This document shows, piece by piece, positions 43,761 through 52,226 of a stretch of DNA of 64,000 nucleotides. The notes below the pieces were generated by a model. It was not told where the DNA came from. It saw nothing but the letters and a program-made list of their open reading frames with translations, and did not search any database. The DNA is from Haliea sp963974125. GTDB taxonomy: Bacteria > Pseudomonadota > Gammaproteobacteria > Pseudomonadales > Halieaceae. The stretch is from NCBI GenBank assembly GCA_963974125.1, contig CAXBCH010000012.1:34695-98694 (forward strand). Reading direction: 5' to 3'. The first letter of the stretch is position 1. Each line of letters starts with the position of its first letter. Made by a program: the position numbers and the translations under genes.

Positions 43761-46058
43761 TCAGAAGGTGTACTGCGCTTCAAGCCCGTAGGTGCGGGGA
43801 TTACCGAAGAAGCTCACCGTGAACGGGCCGAAGGGGACCGTATTGACGCGGTATTCCTCGTCCAGCAGGTTTTTCCCCCACAGCGCCACCTGCAGCTGGT
43901 TATCGCCCACCGGGATGTTCATCAGAGTCAGGCGGCCATTGAGGGTACCGTAGCCGTCGATGTCCGATACGGCTTTCTGCTCCGGCTTCACGTAAGGCGT
44001 GTACTCGTCGTTGTAGCTGTAGTCCAGACGACCTGTCAGTTCGCCATACTCACCGCGCAGCATGGTGTACTCGAGACTGAGGTTGACTGTGTTCTCCGGC
44101 GTATACTGGGTGAAGCGTTGATCGGATACGTCGACGGTTTCGCCCAGTACCGGGTCGAACTCAAGGAACTCGGTAAATTCGGAATCGAGGTAGCCATAGT
44201 TTGCACTCAGCGTCAGGTCAGCAGTGGGCATGTATACCACTTCCAATTCAAGACCCTGCTTCACCGACTCGCCCGCGTTCTCAATCACCGACGCAACACC
44301 GCCGTCGCGCGGTATGAACACTGACAACTGGATATCCGACTCGTCGTTATAGAAGGCGGCCCCGTTCAACTGCAGTGTGTTGTCCAGCCAGCGGCTCTTG
44401 AAGCCAATTTCGTAGGAGTCGATTTCTTCCGGATCGAAGCCGACATTGAAATCTTCAATACTGCCCGCCTCGCCGTTGAAACCACCGGCTTTCCAGCCCT
44501 TGGCATACTTGGCATAGGCATTGAACTCATCGCTGAATTCATAGCTGAAGATCAACGTGGGCGCCACATTGCTGTAATCGTCGGTGTTTTCGCCGGCAAA
44601 GGGCGGGTTGTCGTTCGGATGGTCGATGTAGACGGTTTTCTCTTCCTCCGTCCAGCGAATGCCCGCGGTTATGGTCAGGCGGTCATCCAGCACCGGTGGG
44701 CGCCAGTCGGCCTGGCCATAGATCGCGAACTGATCCGATTCCAGGCCATAGGCATTGCGTGAGAGCAGCGGGCCAAAGAACGAGTTCAGAGGCTGCAGCG
44801 GGTTATATACATCCGCGTCTTCCTCGAAGTAATACAGGCCCATGACATAGTTCACCCGCTCATGTGAGCCGGTAAGCTGCACTTCGTGTGATTGTTGGGT
44901 GTACTCTTCGTTGATCTTCGAGTGAAAGAGAGAAAATGGCGTGCCATCGTTATCCAGGCTCTGGGCAAAGCTCAGCTCGCGGTGATTGTAGACATACTTG
45001 ACCGAGGCATCACCCAGAATACCAGCATTGCCCAGGTCGTAGTCCACGGTCAGCGTATTGCTGGTGGAGTCGAACTCCTCATACACATCGGCGTCAATGC
45101 TGTTGGCCTCGAGGTTATCCGTCTCGCTGGTAAGAAACTGGGCGAGATCTCCCGGAAGCGGGAAGCCGAACACCAGGCTGGTGGGGTCGAAGCTGGTGAA
45201 CTGGGGCTTGCCCGGGGTATTTTCGACATCGACCTCATCCAGCGAATACCTGACCGACAGGCTGTCACTCATGTCCCACAGCAAGTCCAGGCGGGCCACG
45301 GTGCTTGAGGCCGCGTTTTGCTCATCCTCGGCACCGGGCGGGTTGGCCGGTATCGGCTGGCCGGTAAAGGGGTGCGTAATGGTCGTGCCGGGGGCAGCCG
45401 GAACGTTGTCGTAGAAGCCGTCGCGATCATCCCAGGAGAGGCTGACACGGCTCTTCAGGTTCCCGGCACCGCCCAGGTCCAGCTGGGGCAGGTTCAGGCT
45501 CCCATCCAGCTCCGTGTAGCCAAAATTACCCACGCTCGCGCGCAGGCGGCCACCCAGTTCACCGGTGGGCTTCTGCGTGACCACGTTGACCGCACCACCC
45601 GAGGTGTTGCGCCCGAACAGGGTGCCCTGAGGGCCGCGCAGGATTTCAATGCGCTCCACTTCTGCCAGCTTGAACACGTTGCCGGAGAACTTGCCCACAT
45701 AGGCGCCATCAAGGTAAATGCCGACGGTGGGCTCCCAGTAAATACCCGGGTTGGAAGTCACCGAGCCGCGAATGGCCACGGTCGCCTTGGCCGTGTTCGA
45801 CGGCAGCGGTGCCACCTTGACGTTGGGCGCGATGGTGCCGAGGTCGACCAGGTCGCGAATACCGCGCTGCTGCAGTTCATACTGGCCGAACGCGGTAATG
45901 GCGATCGGCGCATCCTGCAGCGACTGCTCGCGCTTCTGGGCGGTAACGACAACTTCTTCGAGCCCCTGAGCCTGCGCCTGGCTGGTCGCCAGCACAGCGG
46001 CGGCCAGGAGCATTTTCGGGAACTGATGATGCACCGGTTTGGACGCAAAACTCTTCAT
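43761..46058 (-). CDS. TonB-dependent outer-membrane receptor
   Basis: 765 aa. A signal peptide ends near ATSQAQAQ (about residue 31). EEVVVTAQKREQSLQDAPIAITAF starts the plug, with VERIEILRGPQGTLFGRNTSGGAVNVVTQKP as plug signature. A beta barrel to the C-terminal Phe (YGLEAQYTF) follows. It imports a large or scarce compound using TonB energy. It is the first gene of the operon with TauD and D-aminoacylase. Upstream, TTACCACGGTAA (46124-46135, arms TTACC/GGTAA) is a weak operator candidate. Confidence 0.93.
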   Translation of the reverse strand: MKSFASKPVHHQFPKMLLAAAVLATSQAQAQGLEEVVVTAQKREQSLQDAPIAITAFGQYELQQRGIRDLVDLGTIAPNVKVAPLPSNTAKATVAIRGSVTSNPGIYWEPTVGIYLDGAYVGKFSGNVFKLAEVERIEILRGPQGTLFGRNTSGGAVNVVTQKPTGELGGRLRASVGNFGYTELDGSLNLPQLDLGGAGNLKSRVSLSWDDRDGFYDNVPAAPGTTITHPFTGQPIPANPPGAEDEQNAASSTVARLDLLWDMSDSLSVRYSLDEVDVENTPGKPQFTSFDPTSLVFGFPLPGDLAQFLTSETDNLEANSIDADVYEEFDSTSNTLTVDYDLGNAGILGDASVKYVYNHRELSFAQSLDNDGTPFSLFHSKINEEYTQQSHEVQLTGSHERVNYVMGLYYFEEDADVYNPLQPLNSFFGPLLSRNAYGLESDQFAIYGQADWRPPVLDDRLTITAGIRWTEEEKTVYIDHPNDNPPFAGENTDDYSNVAPTLIFSYEFSDEFNAYAKYAKGWKAGGFNGEAGSIEDFNVGFDPEEIDSYEIGFKSRWLDNTLQLNGAAFYNDESDIQLSVFIPRDGGVASVIENAGESVKQGLELEVVYMPTADLTLSANYGYLDSEFTEFLEFDPVLGETVDVSDQRFTQYTPENTVNLSLEYTMLRGEYGELTGRLDYSYNDEYTPYVKPEQKAVSDIDGYGTLNGRLTLMNIPVGDNQLQVALWGKNLLDEEYRVNTVPFGPFTVSFFGNPRTYGLEAQYTF

Positions 46059-46207
46059 GATCGACGACCCCTTATTATCGAAATGCTGAATACCAACACT
46101 CGTTGTGGGGGCACCCTATACCTTTACCACGGTAACGGCATACCTCAAATGCGGTACACGTGCGGCGAGTAGCCATCCAGAGAAGGCGTGAACGCTCCGG
46201 GGAAGTG

Positions 46208-46303
46208 CAGGAGGGCTGGAACCGCCCGCTGTAAAAGTGAGTCACCGCGAGAGAGCCGGCTGCTGAAGCGGGCGCTCCATTTGTCTCTCGGGGTCTCGCT
46301 CAC
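46208..46303 (-). pseudogene. Remnant of the 5' end of a second ClC-family channel gene
   Basis: Starting at a GTG (46303) the minus strand reads VSETPRDKWSARFSSRLSRG, then DSLLQRAVPALL. The intact ClC gene at 39073 starts VSVPRKEKWSTRFSGRLSRG, then DALLQLAILGLL, also from GTG. About two thirds of 32 residues are identical. The similarity then stops, and the frame ends at 46145 without membrane helices. It fills much of the 264-nt gap between the TonB receptor start and the serine hydrolase stop. Confidence 0.72.
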
Positions 46304-46322
46304 CGGTCCGTGCCTGCTGCCG

Positions 46323-47528
46323 TCAGCGCAGCGCCGCAGCCAGAGCGTTGAAGAACAGGTATTCGTCCACCGCGTCCTTGCCCACGGGCTTCGGCTGCGC
46401 ACCCCACATCGCAACAACCAGATTGTCCTCGGGATGCACATAGATGAACTGGCCGAAGATCCCGATGGCGGCGTAGGCGCCCTCATCCAGCAGCCACCAC
46501 ATGTAGCCGTAGTCGACCAGCTCGCCGCCGATCGTGGGCCAGGCGGTCGCCTCCTGCACCCAGCCCGGCGGCAGGATGGACTCGCCGTCGATCTCGCCAT
46601 TGTTGAGCATGAACAGGCCAAAGCGGGCATAGTCATGCAGGGTGGCCGACAGGCCGCTACCGCCGATTTCCTGGCCGCCCGGCGCATCCAGCCACCAGTT
46701 GGCGTCGGTTTCCATCCCGAACGGCTGCCAGATTTTCCGCGACAGGTAGTCCGCCACGCTCTCACCGGTGGCGGCATTGACCAGTGCGCCCACCACCGAG
46801 GTTTCACCGGTACTGTAGTTCCAGCGCGTACCCGGGGCCGCGGCGCGCTCCAGCCCCGCCATGAGTTCGAGAATTGCCCCGGGCTGCTGGGCTATTTGCG
46901 CCTCCAGCATCGCGCGCCGATCGGAGGCCGGGTCGGTATAGGTTTCGTTCCAGGCCACACCAGAGGCCATTTGCAACAGCTGGCGAATGTTCACGCCGTC
47001 ATAGGCTGAACCTGTAAACTGCGGCAGATAACGCGTCAGCGGATCGTCCAGGCTATCGATGAAGCCATCCTGGATGGCAACACCCACCAGGGTAGCGGCG
47101 ATCGACTTCACCACCGACATCGACATCCAGCGCGTGTGCTCGTCGTTGCCCAGCGCGTATTGCTCGAAGGCAACCTCGCCATCCTTCACCACCAGCAAAC
47201 CGGCGACGCGGTTCAAGGCCATGAAGTCATAGAGGTCGTAGGTGTTGCCGCGGGATTCGAACCGGAAATTCTGCAGCCGGCGTTCACCGGCGGGCAGCGG
47301 GAAGGGCGTATTGCCCGCTTTCACGGTGCGGGTGGCAAACAGGCGGTCGATATTGCGGAAAGTATTGACCTGCAGGTCCGGAAACAGCAGGCCGTCATAT
47401 ACCTGGCGAATGGTGCCAATCGGCTCCTCCGCGTGACGGTAAATATCTGGAGACTCTGCCATGGCACCTCCGGGGGCGACCAGCAGTGCGGTCAACAGCA
47501 GCGCACCGCAAGTGAATTCAACTTTCAT
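46323..47528 (-). CDS. Secreted serine hydrolase of the beta-lactamase/class C (DD-peptidase-like) family
   Basis: 401 aa from the ATG at 47528 (AAGGA 8 nt upstream); 18 upstream codons are rejected because the signal peptide MKVEFTCGALLLTALLV...AMA starts here. The SxxK motif is SVVK (Ser138, Lys141), and a Tyr motif follows in RWNYSTGE, as in class C beta-lactamase/esterase relatives. LHDYARFGLFML is typical of this group. It is periplasmic or extracellular. Resistance cannot be inferred; esterase or amidase activity is just as likely. It lies upstream of the TonB/TauD/deacylase operon on the same strand. Confidence 0.88.
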   Translation of the reverse strand: MKVEFTCGALLLTALLVAPGGAMAESPDIYRHAEEPIGTIRQVYDGLLFPDLQVNTFRNIDRLFATRTVKAGNTPFPLPAGERRLQNFRFESRGNTYDLYDFMALNRVAGLLVVKDGEVAFEQYALGNDEHTRWMSMSVVKSIAATLVGVAIQDGFIDSLDDPLTRYLPQFTGSAYDGVNIRQLLQMASGVAWNETYTDPASDRRAMLEAQIAQQPGAILELMAGLERAAAPGTRWNYSTGETSVVGALVNAATGESVADYLSRKIWQPFGMETDANWWLDAPGGQEIGGSGLSATLHDYARFGLFMLNNGEIDGESILPPGWVQEATAWPTIGGELVDYGYMWWLLDEGAYAAIGIFGQFIYVHPEDNLVVAMWGAQPKPVGKDAVDEYLFFNALAAALR

Positions 47529-47806
47529 GATGTGCTTCCTTTGCGTGTCGGCAAGCAGGCAGCATACACCGCACCCGGCCATGAGTCAGGACAACACTCT
47601 CCCGGCCTGCTGTGGACTTGTGAAACCAGGACCATTACCCTGCCCAAAAACATGCCCCCACAGTACCTGTTATTGTGTGCTCTCGGGGCGCACTCGTATC
47701 TGGCGAGGCCACAGCGCCCCGCCTGGCTGCTTTACCTCCAAGACCAGTCCGGGAGGTCCGCTTGTTACCGACGACGGAACCCCCGGCCGGATACCAAGGA
47801 GACCCC

Positions 47807-49048
47807 ATGCATCACAAGCTGCTTGTCTTTGTCTGCGTCGCCCTGTGCTCGCTCTCTGTTTCCGCAGTCCATGCCGCGGAACTCTCCGCGTTACTGCCGA
47901 ACTCCGCGGCTGGCTTCGAAACCGGGCGGGAGCCCCGTCAGCGCACCCTCACCAGTGGCGCCGAGCGTGTCACCCTCAGCTACAACGCCGGCCCCCGCAG
48001 GCTCCGCCTGGAGATTACCGATGTCGGCGACCTCGCCCCTGAGGTGCTCCAGGGGCTTCAATCCCGTGTTGCCGCCGGCGAGCTCGAAAGACACGAATGG
48101 CAGGGGCTGTCCCTTTTTACCGAAACAGTGGCAATGGGGCGCGACAAGTTCATCGATGCCTTCCTGCCCACGGGGCGGCTGGTGGTCTCGCTCCGGCTCA
48201 AGGACCACGAAGGCAACGCGGTAAGCGTCGACGACATCAAACCGGCTCTGGACGCCCTGAGTACAGAACAACTGCGCAGCTATGAGACCGGGACCAGGCC
48301 ACCGCGGGTTCTCTACGATCCTTTTGCCCGGGTCGAGCCGCAGCCGCCCCTGGATGCCGCGACGCTCGCCAGTTTCCTGCCCGCCGATGCCGGCGGAGCC
48401 GTCCGGGGCAAAGTGGAGCAGCAGGCGACCGGCTACGGCAGTAAAGCCAGCGCTGTGGCCATTGCCCACTACGGCCGAGGTGCGACCATCGTTATCGTCG
48501 ATCAGGGTGGCATACCCACCGGCTTCCTTCCACTGCTGCGCGACGCTGTACGCAAGGGCACACTGGAAGAGGATACGCTGGCAGGCCAGCCGCTGTTCAT
48601 CCGCACCGCCGCCGGTGATCTGCCCCGGGGTATCGAGGTGCCCGGGGCACTGGTGGTGACGGAGGAGCGCTTCCTGGTAATGACGGAAACGCCGGGCGAT
48701 GAACCGGATCCGGTACAGGCCCGGGCGCTGGCGGCCGCGGTGGACCTGCAAGGACTGGCGCTACTGGGCGCATCCCTGGTGGACCGCGACACCTTCCGCG
48801 AGCGCTTCAGCGCCTGCGAACCGGCCAACGTCGTCACCGCCCCGGCCTACAACGCCGGCTACCGGTACGAGATACTCGGACCCGCTGCTGGCGGCTGCCA
48901 GGTCCGCGGCCGCTACACCCGCACTCCCAACAGCGCGCTGGTGGGTCCCACCATGACCTGCACCTGGGACAACAGCCGTCCCTTTGACGAGGTAATGGAC
49001 GACATCGACGCCTGCAAAGGGCCGTTGCGCCAGCAGCTGACGGATTGA
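47807..49048 (+). CDS. Secreted protein of unknown function with two repeated domains
   Basis: 413 aa. The signal peptide is residues 1-23 (MHHKLLVFVCVALCSLSVSAVHA). Two ~130-residue segments look related: 25-155 (LSALLPNSAAGFETG ... LQSRVAAGELERHEWQGLSLF ... GRLVVSLRL) and 187-320 (LASFLPADAGGAVRG ... LRDAVRKGTLEEDTLAGQPLF ... GALVVTEERF). A C-terminal ~75 residues contain three or four cysteines (CEPAN, GGCQVRGRY, MTCTWD, DACKG). No known family was recognised. AAGGAG precedes the ATG, and the ATG 44 codons upstream in frame is not used. It is probably periplasmic. Confidence 0.78.
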   Translation: MHHKLLVFVCVALCSLSVSAVHAAELSALLPNSAAGFETGREPRQRTLTSGAERVTLSYNAGPRRLRLEITDVGDLAPEVLQGLQSRVAAGELERHEWQGLSLFTETVAMGRDKFIDAFLPTGRLVVSLRLKDHEGNAVSVDDIKPALDALSTEQLRSYETGTRPPRVLYDPFARVEPQPPLDAATLASFLPADAGGAVRGKVEQQATGYGSKASAVAIAHYGRGATIVIVDQGGIPTGFLPLLRDAVRKGTLEEDTLAGQPLFIRTAAGDLPRGIEVPGALVVTEERFLVMTETPGDEPDPVQARALAAAVDLQGLALLGASLVDRDTFRERFSACEPANVVTAPAYNAGYRYEILGPAAGGCQVRGRYTRTPNSALVGPTMTCTWDNSRPFDEVMDDIDACKGPLRQQLTD

Positions 49049-49141
49049 TACCGCAGGCCTTGCAGTGGATCTGCCGGCTGCAGGGCCGGCGGGATCCGCG
49101 TGGCCTGCTACTATTCCTGCAGGACAGCGAGGAGCAAGCAA

Positions 49142-49933
49142 ATGATCGTCGAACAGATCTGGACCGGTAACGCATTCCGCAATTTCAATTATCTCATCGC
49201 CTGCCCGGAAACCGGCGAGGCCATGGCGGTGGATCCGCTGGACCACAAGAAGTGCCTGGCGCGGGCCCGCGACCGGGGCTGGGACATCACCCAGGTGCTC
49301 AATACCCATGAACACCTGGACCACACCGGCGGCAACGATGCCATGATTGCCGCCACCGGCGCAAAGCTGCTGGCCCATGCCAACGCCGGCAGCAGCATCG
49401 CCGGGGTGGACCGCGGCCTGCAGGCAGGCGATACCGTGAAGATTGGCCGCAGCGTCGAACTGGAGGCGCTGGACACGCCGGGCCACACCATGAGCCATGT
49501 CTGCCTGCTGTCGCATACCGACACACCGGCGCTGTTCTGCGGTGACACACTGTTCAATGCCGGCGCGGGCAATTGTCACAACGGTGGCCACCCGGAGGAA
49601 CTGTATGAAACCTTTGCCGGGCAACTGGCACGCCTGCCCGACAACACCCTGATCTACCCCGGCCACGACTACATCGCTACCAACCTCAAGTTCACCCTGG
49701 ACCGGGAAAAGGACAACCATCGGGCGCAACAGTTGCTGGCGGATGTCGGCGACCAGAACCCGGCGACGGCGCTGGTCACCGACATCGCGCTGGAAAAAGA
49801 GATCAACACATTCTTCCGTCTGTACAGCCCCAGCGTCATTGCCGGACTGCGGGAAGCGTTTCCGGAACTGCCGCCGGACCCGGATCCGCGCACGGTGTTT
49901 CTGAAACTGAGGGAACTGCGCAACAGTTGGTAG
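49142..49933 (+). CDS. Metallo-beta-lactamase-fold hydrolase, glyoxalase II-like
   Basis: 263 aa. The metal motif THEHLDHTGG (His56, His58, Asp60, His61) is followed by DTPGHTMSHVCLL, LFCGDTLFNAGAGNC and IYPGHDYIATN, the pattern of hydroxyacylglutathione hydrolases (GloB), which release D-lactate from S-lactoylglutathione. The C-terminal part with DPDPRTVFLKLRELRN also fits GloB. A second, canonical GloB may exist elsewhere, so the symbol is left open. The start is fixed by AGGAG 8 nt before the ATG. Confidence 0.87.
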   Translation: MIVEQIWTGNAFRNFNYLIACPETGEAMAVDPLDHKKCLARARDRGWDITQVLNTHEHLDHTGGNDAMIAATGAKLLAHANAGSSIAGVDRGLQAGDTVKIGRSVELEALDTPGHTMSHVCLLSHTDTPALFCGDTLFNAGAGNCHNGGHPEELYETFAGQLARLPDNTLIYPGHDYIATNLKFTLDREKDNHRAQQLLADVGDQNPATALVTDIALEKEINTFFRLYSPSVIAGLREAFPELPPDPDPRTVFLKLRELRNSW

Positions 49934-49961
49934 GCAGTAACGACGGGCGTGGAGGTACACG

Positions 49962-50297
49962 ATGAGAATTGAGGAGTTGGCCAGGAACTGGGAATCAGAT
50001 GCGACTGGCGACGAGGCCCTGTTTGACTACAGGGTACCGTTGCCGCTGGAAGATGCAGCAAAACTGGAAGCACTGACGGAGCTGTTTCCACGCCGCAGCC
50101 GTGAGCAACTGATTGCCGAATTACTGTCGGCAGCAATGGACGACCTGGTGTCCTGCCTGCCCTATTCCCAGGGCGAGCGGGTGATATCCCGCGACGACAT
50201 GGGAGATCCCATCTACGAAGATGTCGGGTTGACGCCGGACTATATGCGGCTCACCGAGGAGCACCGGCGCCGTCTGCGAAAAAGGCAGGAAGAATAA
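49962..50297 (+). CDS. Conserved small cytoplasmic protein (sometimes annotated as pilin assembly/pili tip component)
   Basis: 111 aa: MRIEELARNWESDATGDEALFDYRVPLPLEDAAKLEALTE is followed by FPRRSREQLIAELLSAAMDDL and a conserved GDPIYEDVGLTPDYM. Pseudomonas homologues carry pilus-related names without, as far as I know, experimental support. There is no signal peptide or membrane helix. The segment FPRRSREQLIAELL suggests a short helical DNA- or protein-binding region (inference). GGAGG lies 6 nt before the ATG, 28 nt after the hydrolase gene. Confidence 0.75.
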   Translation: MRIEELARNWESDATGDEALFDYRVPLPLEDAAKLEALTELFPRRSREQLIAELLSAAMDDLVSCLPYSQGERVISRDDMGDPIYEDVGLTPDYMRLTEEHRRRLRKRQEE

Positions 50298-50752
50298 CCC
50301 GAGCCATGATCCTCTGCGGACACTTCTTTCCAGCATGCAGTGGCCCAGCAGGGCTGCCCAAGCTGCCGCAGGCCGGGCGACCCCTTCCTGCTTCAGCTGA
50401 CACTGGAGGGAAATCTGGACGACCTCCTGTCTAGCAACCTCTTCGCGACTCAAAAAAATCTGCTCTATCGTCATATCTCCTCCCAACATCAACAGGAGAC
50501 ATTGCTGGCTGGGGCCACGAAAGCGCTCGTTTGACGTATTAAACGGTGCTGCCTACACTCAAATCAATGGGTGAGTGCAGGGAAAGCTCCTTATAGGGCG
50601 CTGGATCGCAGGAACTCTCGTTCATAAGGTGGCCTCTGGTGAAGCTCGCCAGGGTGCACATCGGCGTCAAGTTCTTCCAGATCCATTCTCAAGCAAGATT
50701 CACTCCCCTCATGTGTTTCGGCTGAATGCAGGAATTGCGAGCGAGGGCTGTT
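50298..50752. other. 455-nt stretch without a recognisable gene
   Basis: Short open frames here lack ribosome sites and family resemblance. No tRNA, repeat or clear terminator was seen. It may hold the promoter of the small lipoprotein gene that follows. Confidence 0.5.
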
Positions 50753-51085
50753 ATGAAAGGAAAACTTGTCGCCGCTTTATTGGCGCCTGTTGTCTTCTCT
50801 GGCCTGTCTGCCTGCGGCGACAGCGGCAAGTGGGTAGAAGCGCCAGACACCCTGACCATGTATGAAAGAATGGATAGGGCTCGACGGATGATGGAGAACG
50901 ACACCATAAGTGCCGATGGTCGGAGTTGCGCAGAACTGCTGGGGCAAATGCAGGAGCATATTGAATCCGCGGACTCTGGCAATATCATGTTCCAGCAAAT
51001 GGTCCGTAACTGTGGCGACATAGGAATGCAGTTTGGCGCCGAGGTGCGCTGTGAGTCCGGGCGCCTGCAGGTGAGGTGTGAGTGA
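50753..51085 (+). CDS. Small predicted lipoprotein of unknown function
   Basis: 110 aa. MKGKLVAALLAPVVFSGLSAC is a lipoprotein signal with lipobox GLSAC. The mature part is short and acidic to neutral, with four further Cys residues (RSCAELL, RNCGDIG, VRCESG, VRCE). MQEHIESADSGNIMFQQMVRNCGD is probably helical. No family was recognised. The TGA overlaps the next gene's ATG by one base (TGATG), so the two are coupled. Confidence 0.72.
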   Translation: MKGKLVAALLAPVVFSGLSACGDSGKWVEAPDTLTMYERMDRARRMMENDTISADGRSCAELLGQMQEHIESADSGNIMFQQMVRNCGDIGMQFGAEVRCESGRLQVRCE

Positions 51086-51648
51086 TGTCTTGTGATCGAG
51101 TGCTGCTGTGGGCAGGGACCGTTTACCTGACGATTGGTATGCTTTCGAGCATGACGGCTCTAGCGCAAACACCGGAGATCAGCGACGCTGCGAAAGGCTT
51201 TTGCGATGCGCATGCCGCGCTGCCGGAAAACAAGCCCTACGAAACCCAGATCGCCACCGACTGTTATCAGTGGGCCGCCAAGAACCCGGCTGCCGTTGAA
51301 TCTCTCGATCCTGAAGCGGTTAACGGACTTTTTCGCTTCGGCAACCTCATTTGCAATCGCGGCTACTGGAAGGGCTACGACCAGGAAGGCGGTTGCGACC
51401 CCCTGCCCAATGTGGACAACGGCAGGTTCGCGGGCAACACACTCAAGTGTGACAAGGGATTTTTGCTCATTGTCGATCGAGCCGGAACGCCAGAGAATCC
51501 CTTACTGATCGACGAAATGGCCTGCACAGCCGTGCCGGCAGACCGGGCCAACAGCATGAACAAGTGCCCACGGGGTACAGTGGCCGTCAAGGCCATGAGT
51601 CAGGATGATCGACAGCGCTACCCGTACGGGACGGACTGCGCGAGGTAG
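51085..51648 (+). CDS. Secreted cysteine-containing protein of unknown function
   Basis: 187 aa. The signal peptide ends near SSMTALAQ (about residue 28). The mature part has Cys in GFCDAH, TDCYQW, LICNRGYW, GGCDPL, LKCDKGF, MACTAV, NKCPRG and TDCAR, eight in all, suggesting disulphides in the periplasm or outside. No family was recognised. Translation is coupled to the lipoprotein gene, so the two may act together. It converges on tRNA-Leu. Confidence 0.72.
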   Translation: MSCDRVLLWAGTVYLTIGMLSSMTALAQTPEISDAAKGFCDAHAALPENKPYETQIATDCYQWAAKNPAAVESLDPEAVNGLFRFGNLICNRGYWKGYDQEGGCDPLPNVDNGRFAGNTLKCDKGFLLIVDRAGTPENPLLIDEMACTAVPADRANSMNKCPRGTVAVKAMSQDDRQRYPYGTDCAR

Positions 51649-51670
51649 TAGGTGCCCTGAAACGCCGCAA

Positions 51671-51690
51671 AGGCCCGCGATACGGGGCCT
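51671..51690 (-). terminator. Possible terminator after tRNA-Leu
   Basis: On the minus strand AGGCCC...GGGCCT encloses an 8-nt loop and is followed by TTTGCGGCGTTT, a broken U-run. It lies 11 nt past the tRNA-Leu 3' end. Confidence 0.45.
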
Positions 51691-51700
51691 CTGGGTTACT

Positions 51701-51786
51701 TGGTGCCGAAGGCGGGACTTGAACCCGCACGAGCGATGCTCACTACCCCCTCAAGATAGCGTGTCTACCAATTCCACCACTTCGGC
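51701..51786 (-). tRNA. tRNA-Leu (GAG)
   Basis: 86 nt with encoded CCA. Acceptor stem GCCGAAG/CTTCGGC closes fully. The D-arm is GTGGAATTGGTAGACAC, the anticodon loop CTTGAGG, with a long variable arm (GTGAGCATCGCTC) and the T-arm GGTTCAAGTCC. It lies just after secG, as in other gammaproteobacteria. Confidence 0.96.
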
Positions 51787-51813
51787 AAAAAACGAGGTTG
51801 GTCTACCTCAAAA

Positions 51814-52185
51814 CTACAGTTCCGGCACGTCGGCGCCAATAGGCTCCGCTGCCGGGTCGGCATTATCCACGGTTGGCAGGTCGGAATCCAGTACCGGCAC
51901 CACCCTTTCCTCCGCAGCGGGAATAACCAGGTCGAGATCGTCGACCACCTTGGTCTTCTGGGTCGCCAGCATGGCCAGGCCGAAGCTGGTAACAAAGAAC
52001 AGGACAACCAGCCAGGCCGTGGCCTTGGTCAGGGCGTTGGTGCTGCCGGCACTGCCGAACAGGGTCTGGGAAGCACCTGCGCCGAAGGAGGCGCCCACAT
52101 CCGCACCCTTACCCTGCTGCAGCATGATGAGGCCGATGATGGCCAGTGCAATCAGCAGATGCACTATAAGAATAATCTGTTCCAT
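51814..52185 (-). CDS. secG: Protein translocase subunit SecG
   Basis: 123 aa. It has two membrane helices, MEQIILIVHLLIALAIIGLIML and TAWLVVLFFVTSFGLAML, joined by the conserved GKGADVGASFGAGASQTLFGS loop. It assists SecYE-SecA protein export. The C-terminal tail is long, acidic and proline-rich. It lies between tpiA and tRNA-Leu. Confidence 0.94.
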   Translation of the reverse strand: MEQIILIVHLLIALAIIGLIMLQQGKGADVGASFGAGASQTLFGSAGSTNALTKATAWLVVLFFVTSFGLAMLATQKTKVVDDLDLVIPAAEERVVPVLDSDLPTVDNADPAAEPIGADVPEL

Positions 52186-52226
52186 AACACCTTTGCCCGC
52201 AAGGGCTTCCTGATCAATTTGCCCGC

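Noticed and set aside
46323..47528. Calling the serine hydrolase an antibiotic-resistance beta-lactamase
   Set aside because: SxxK and Tyr motifs are shared with esterases and DD-peptidases, and family membership alone does not show resistance.
50340..50534. 64-codon frame in the gap before the small lipoprotein gene
   Set aside because: No ribosome site, biased composition and no resemblance to a known family.
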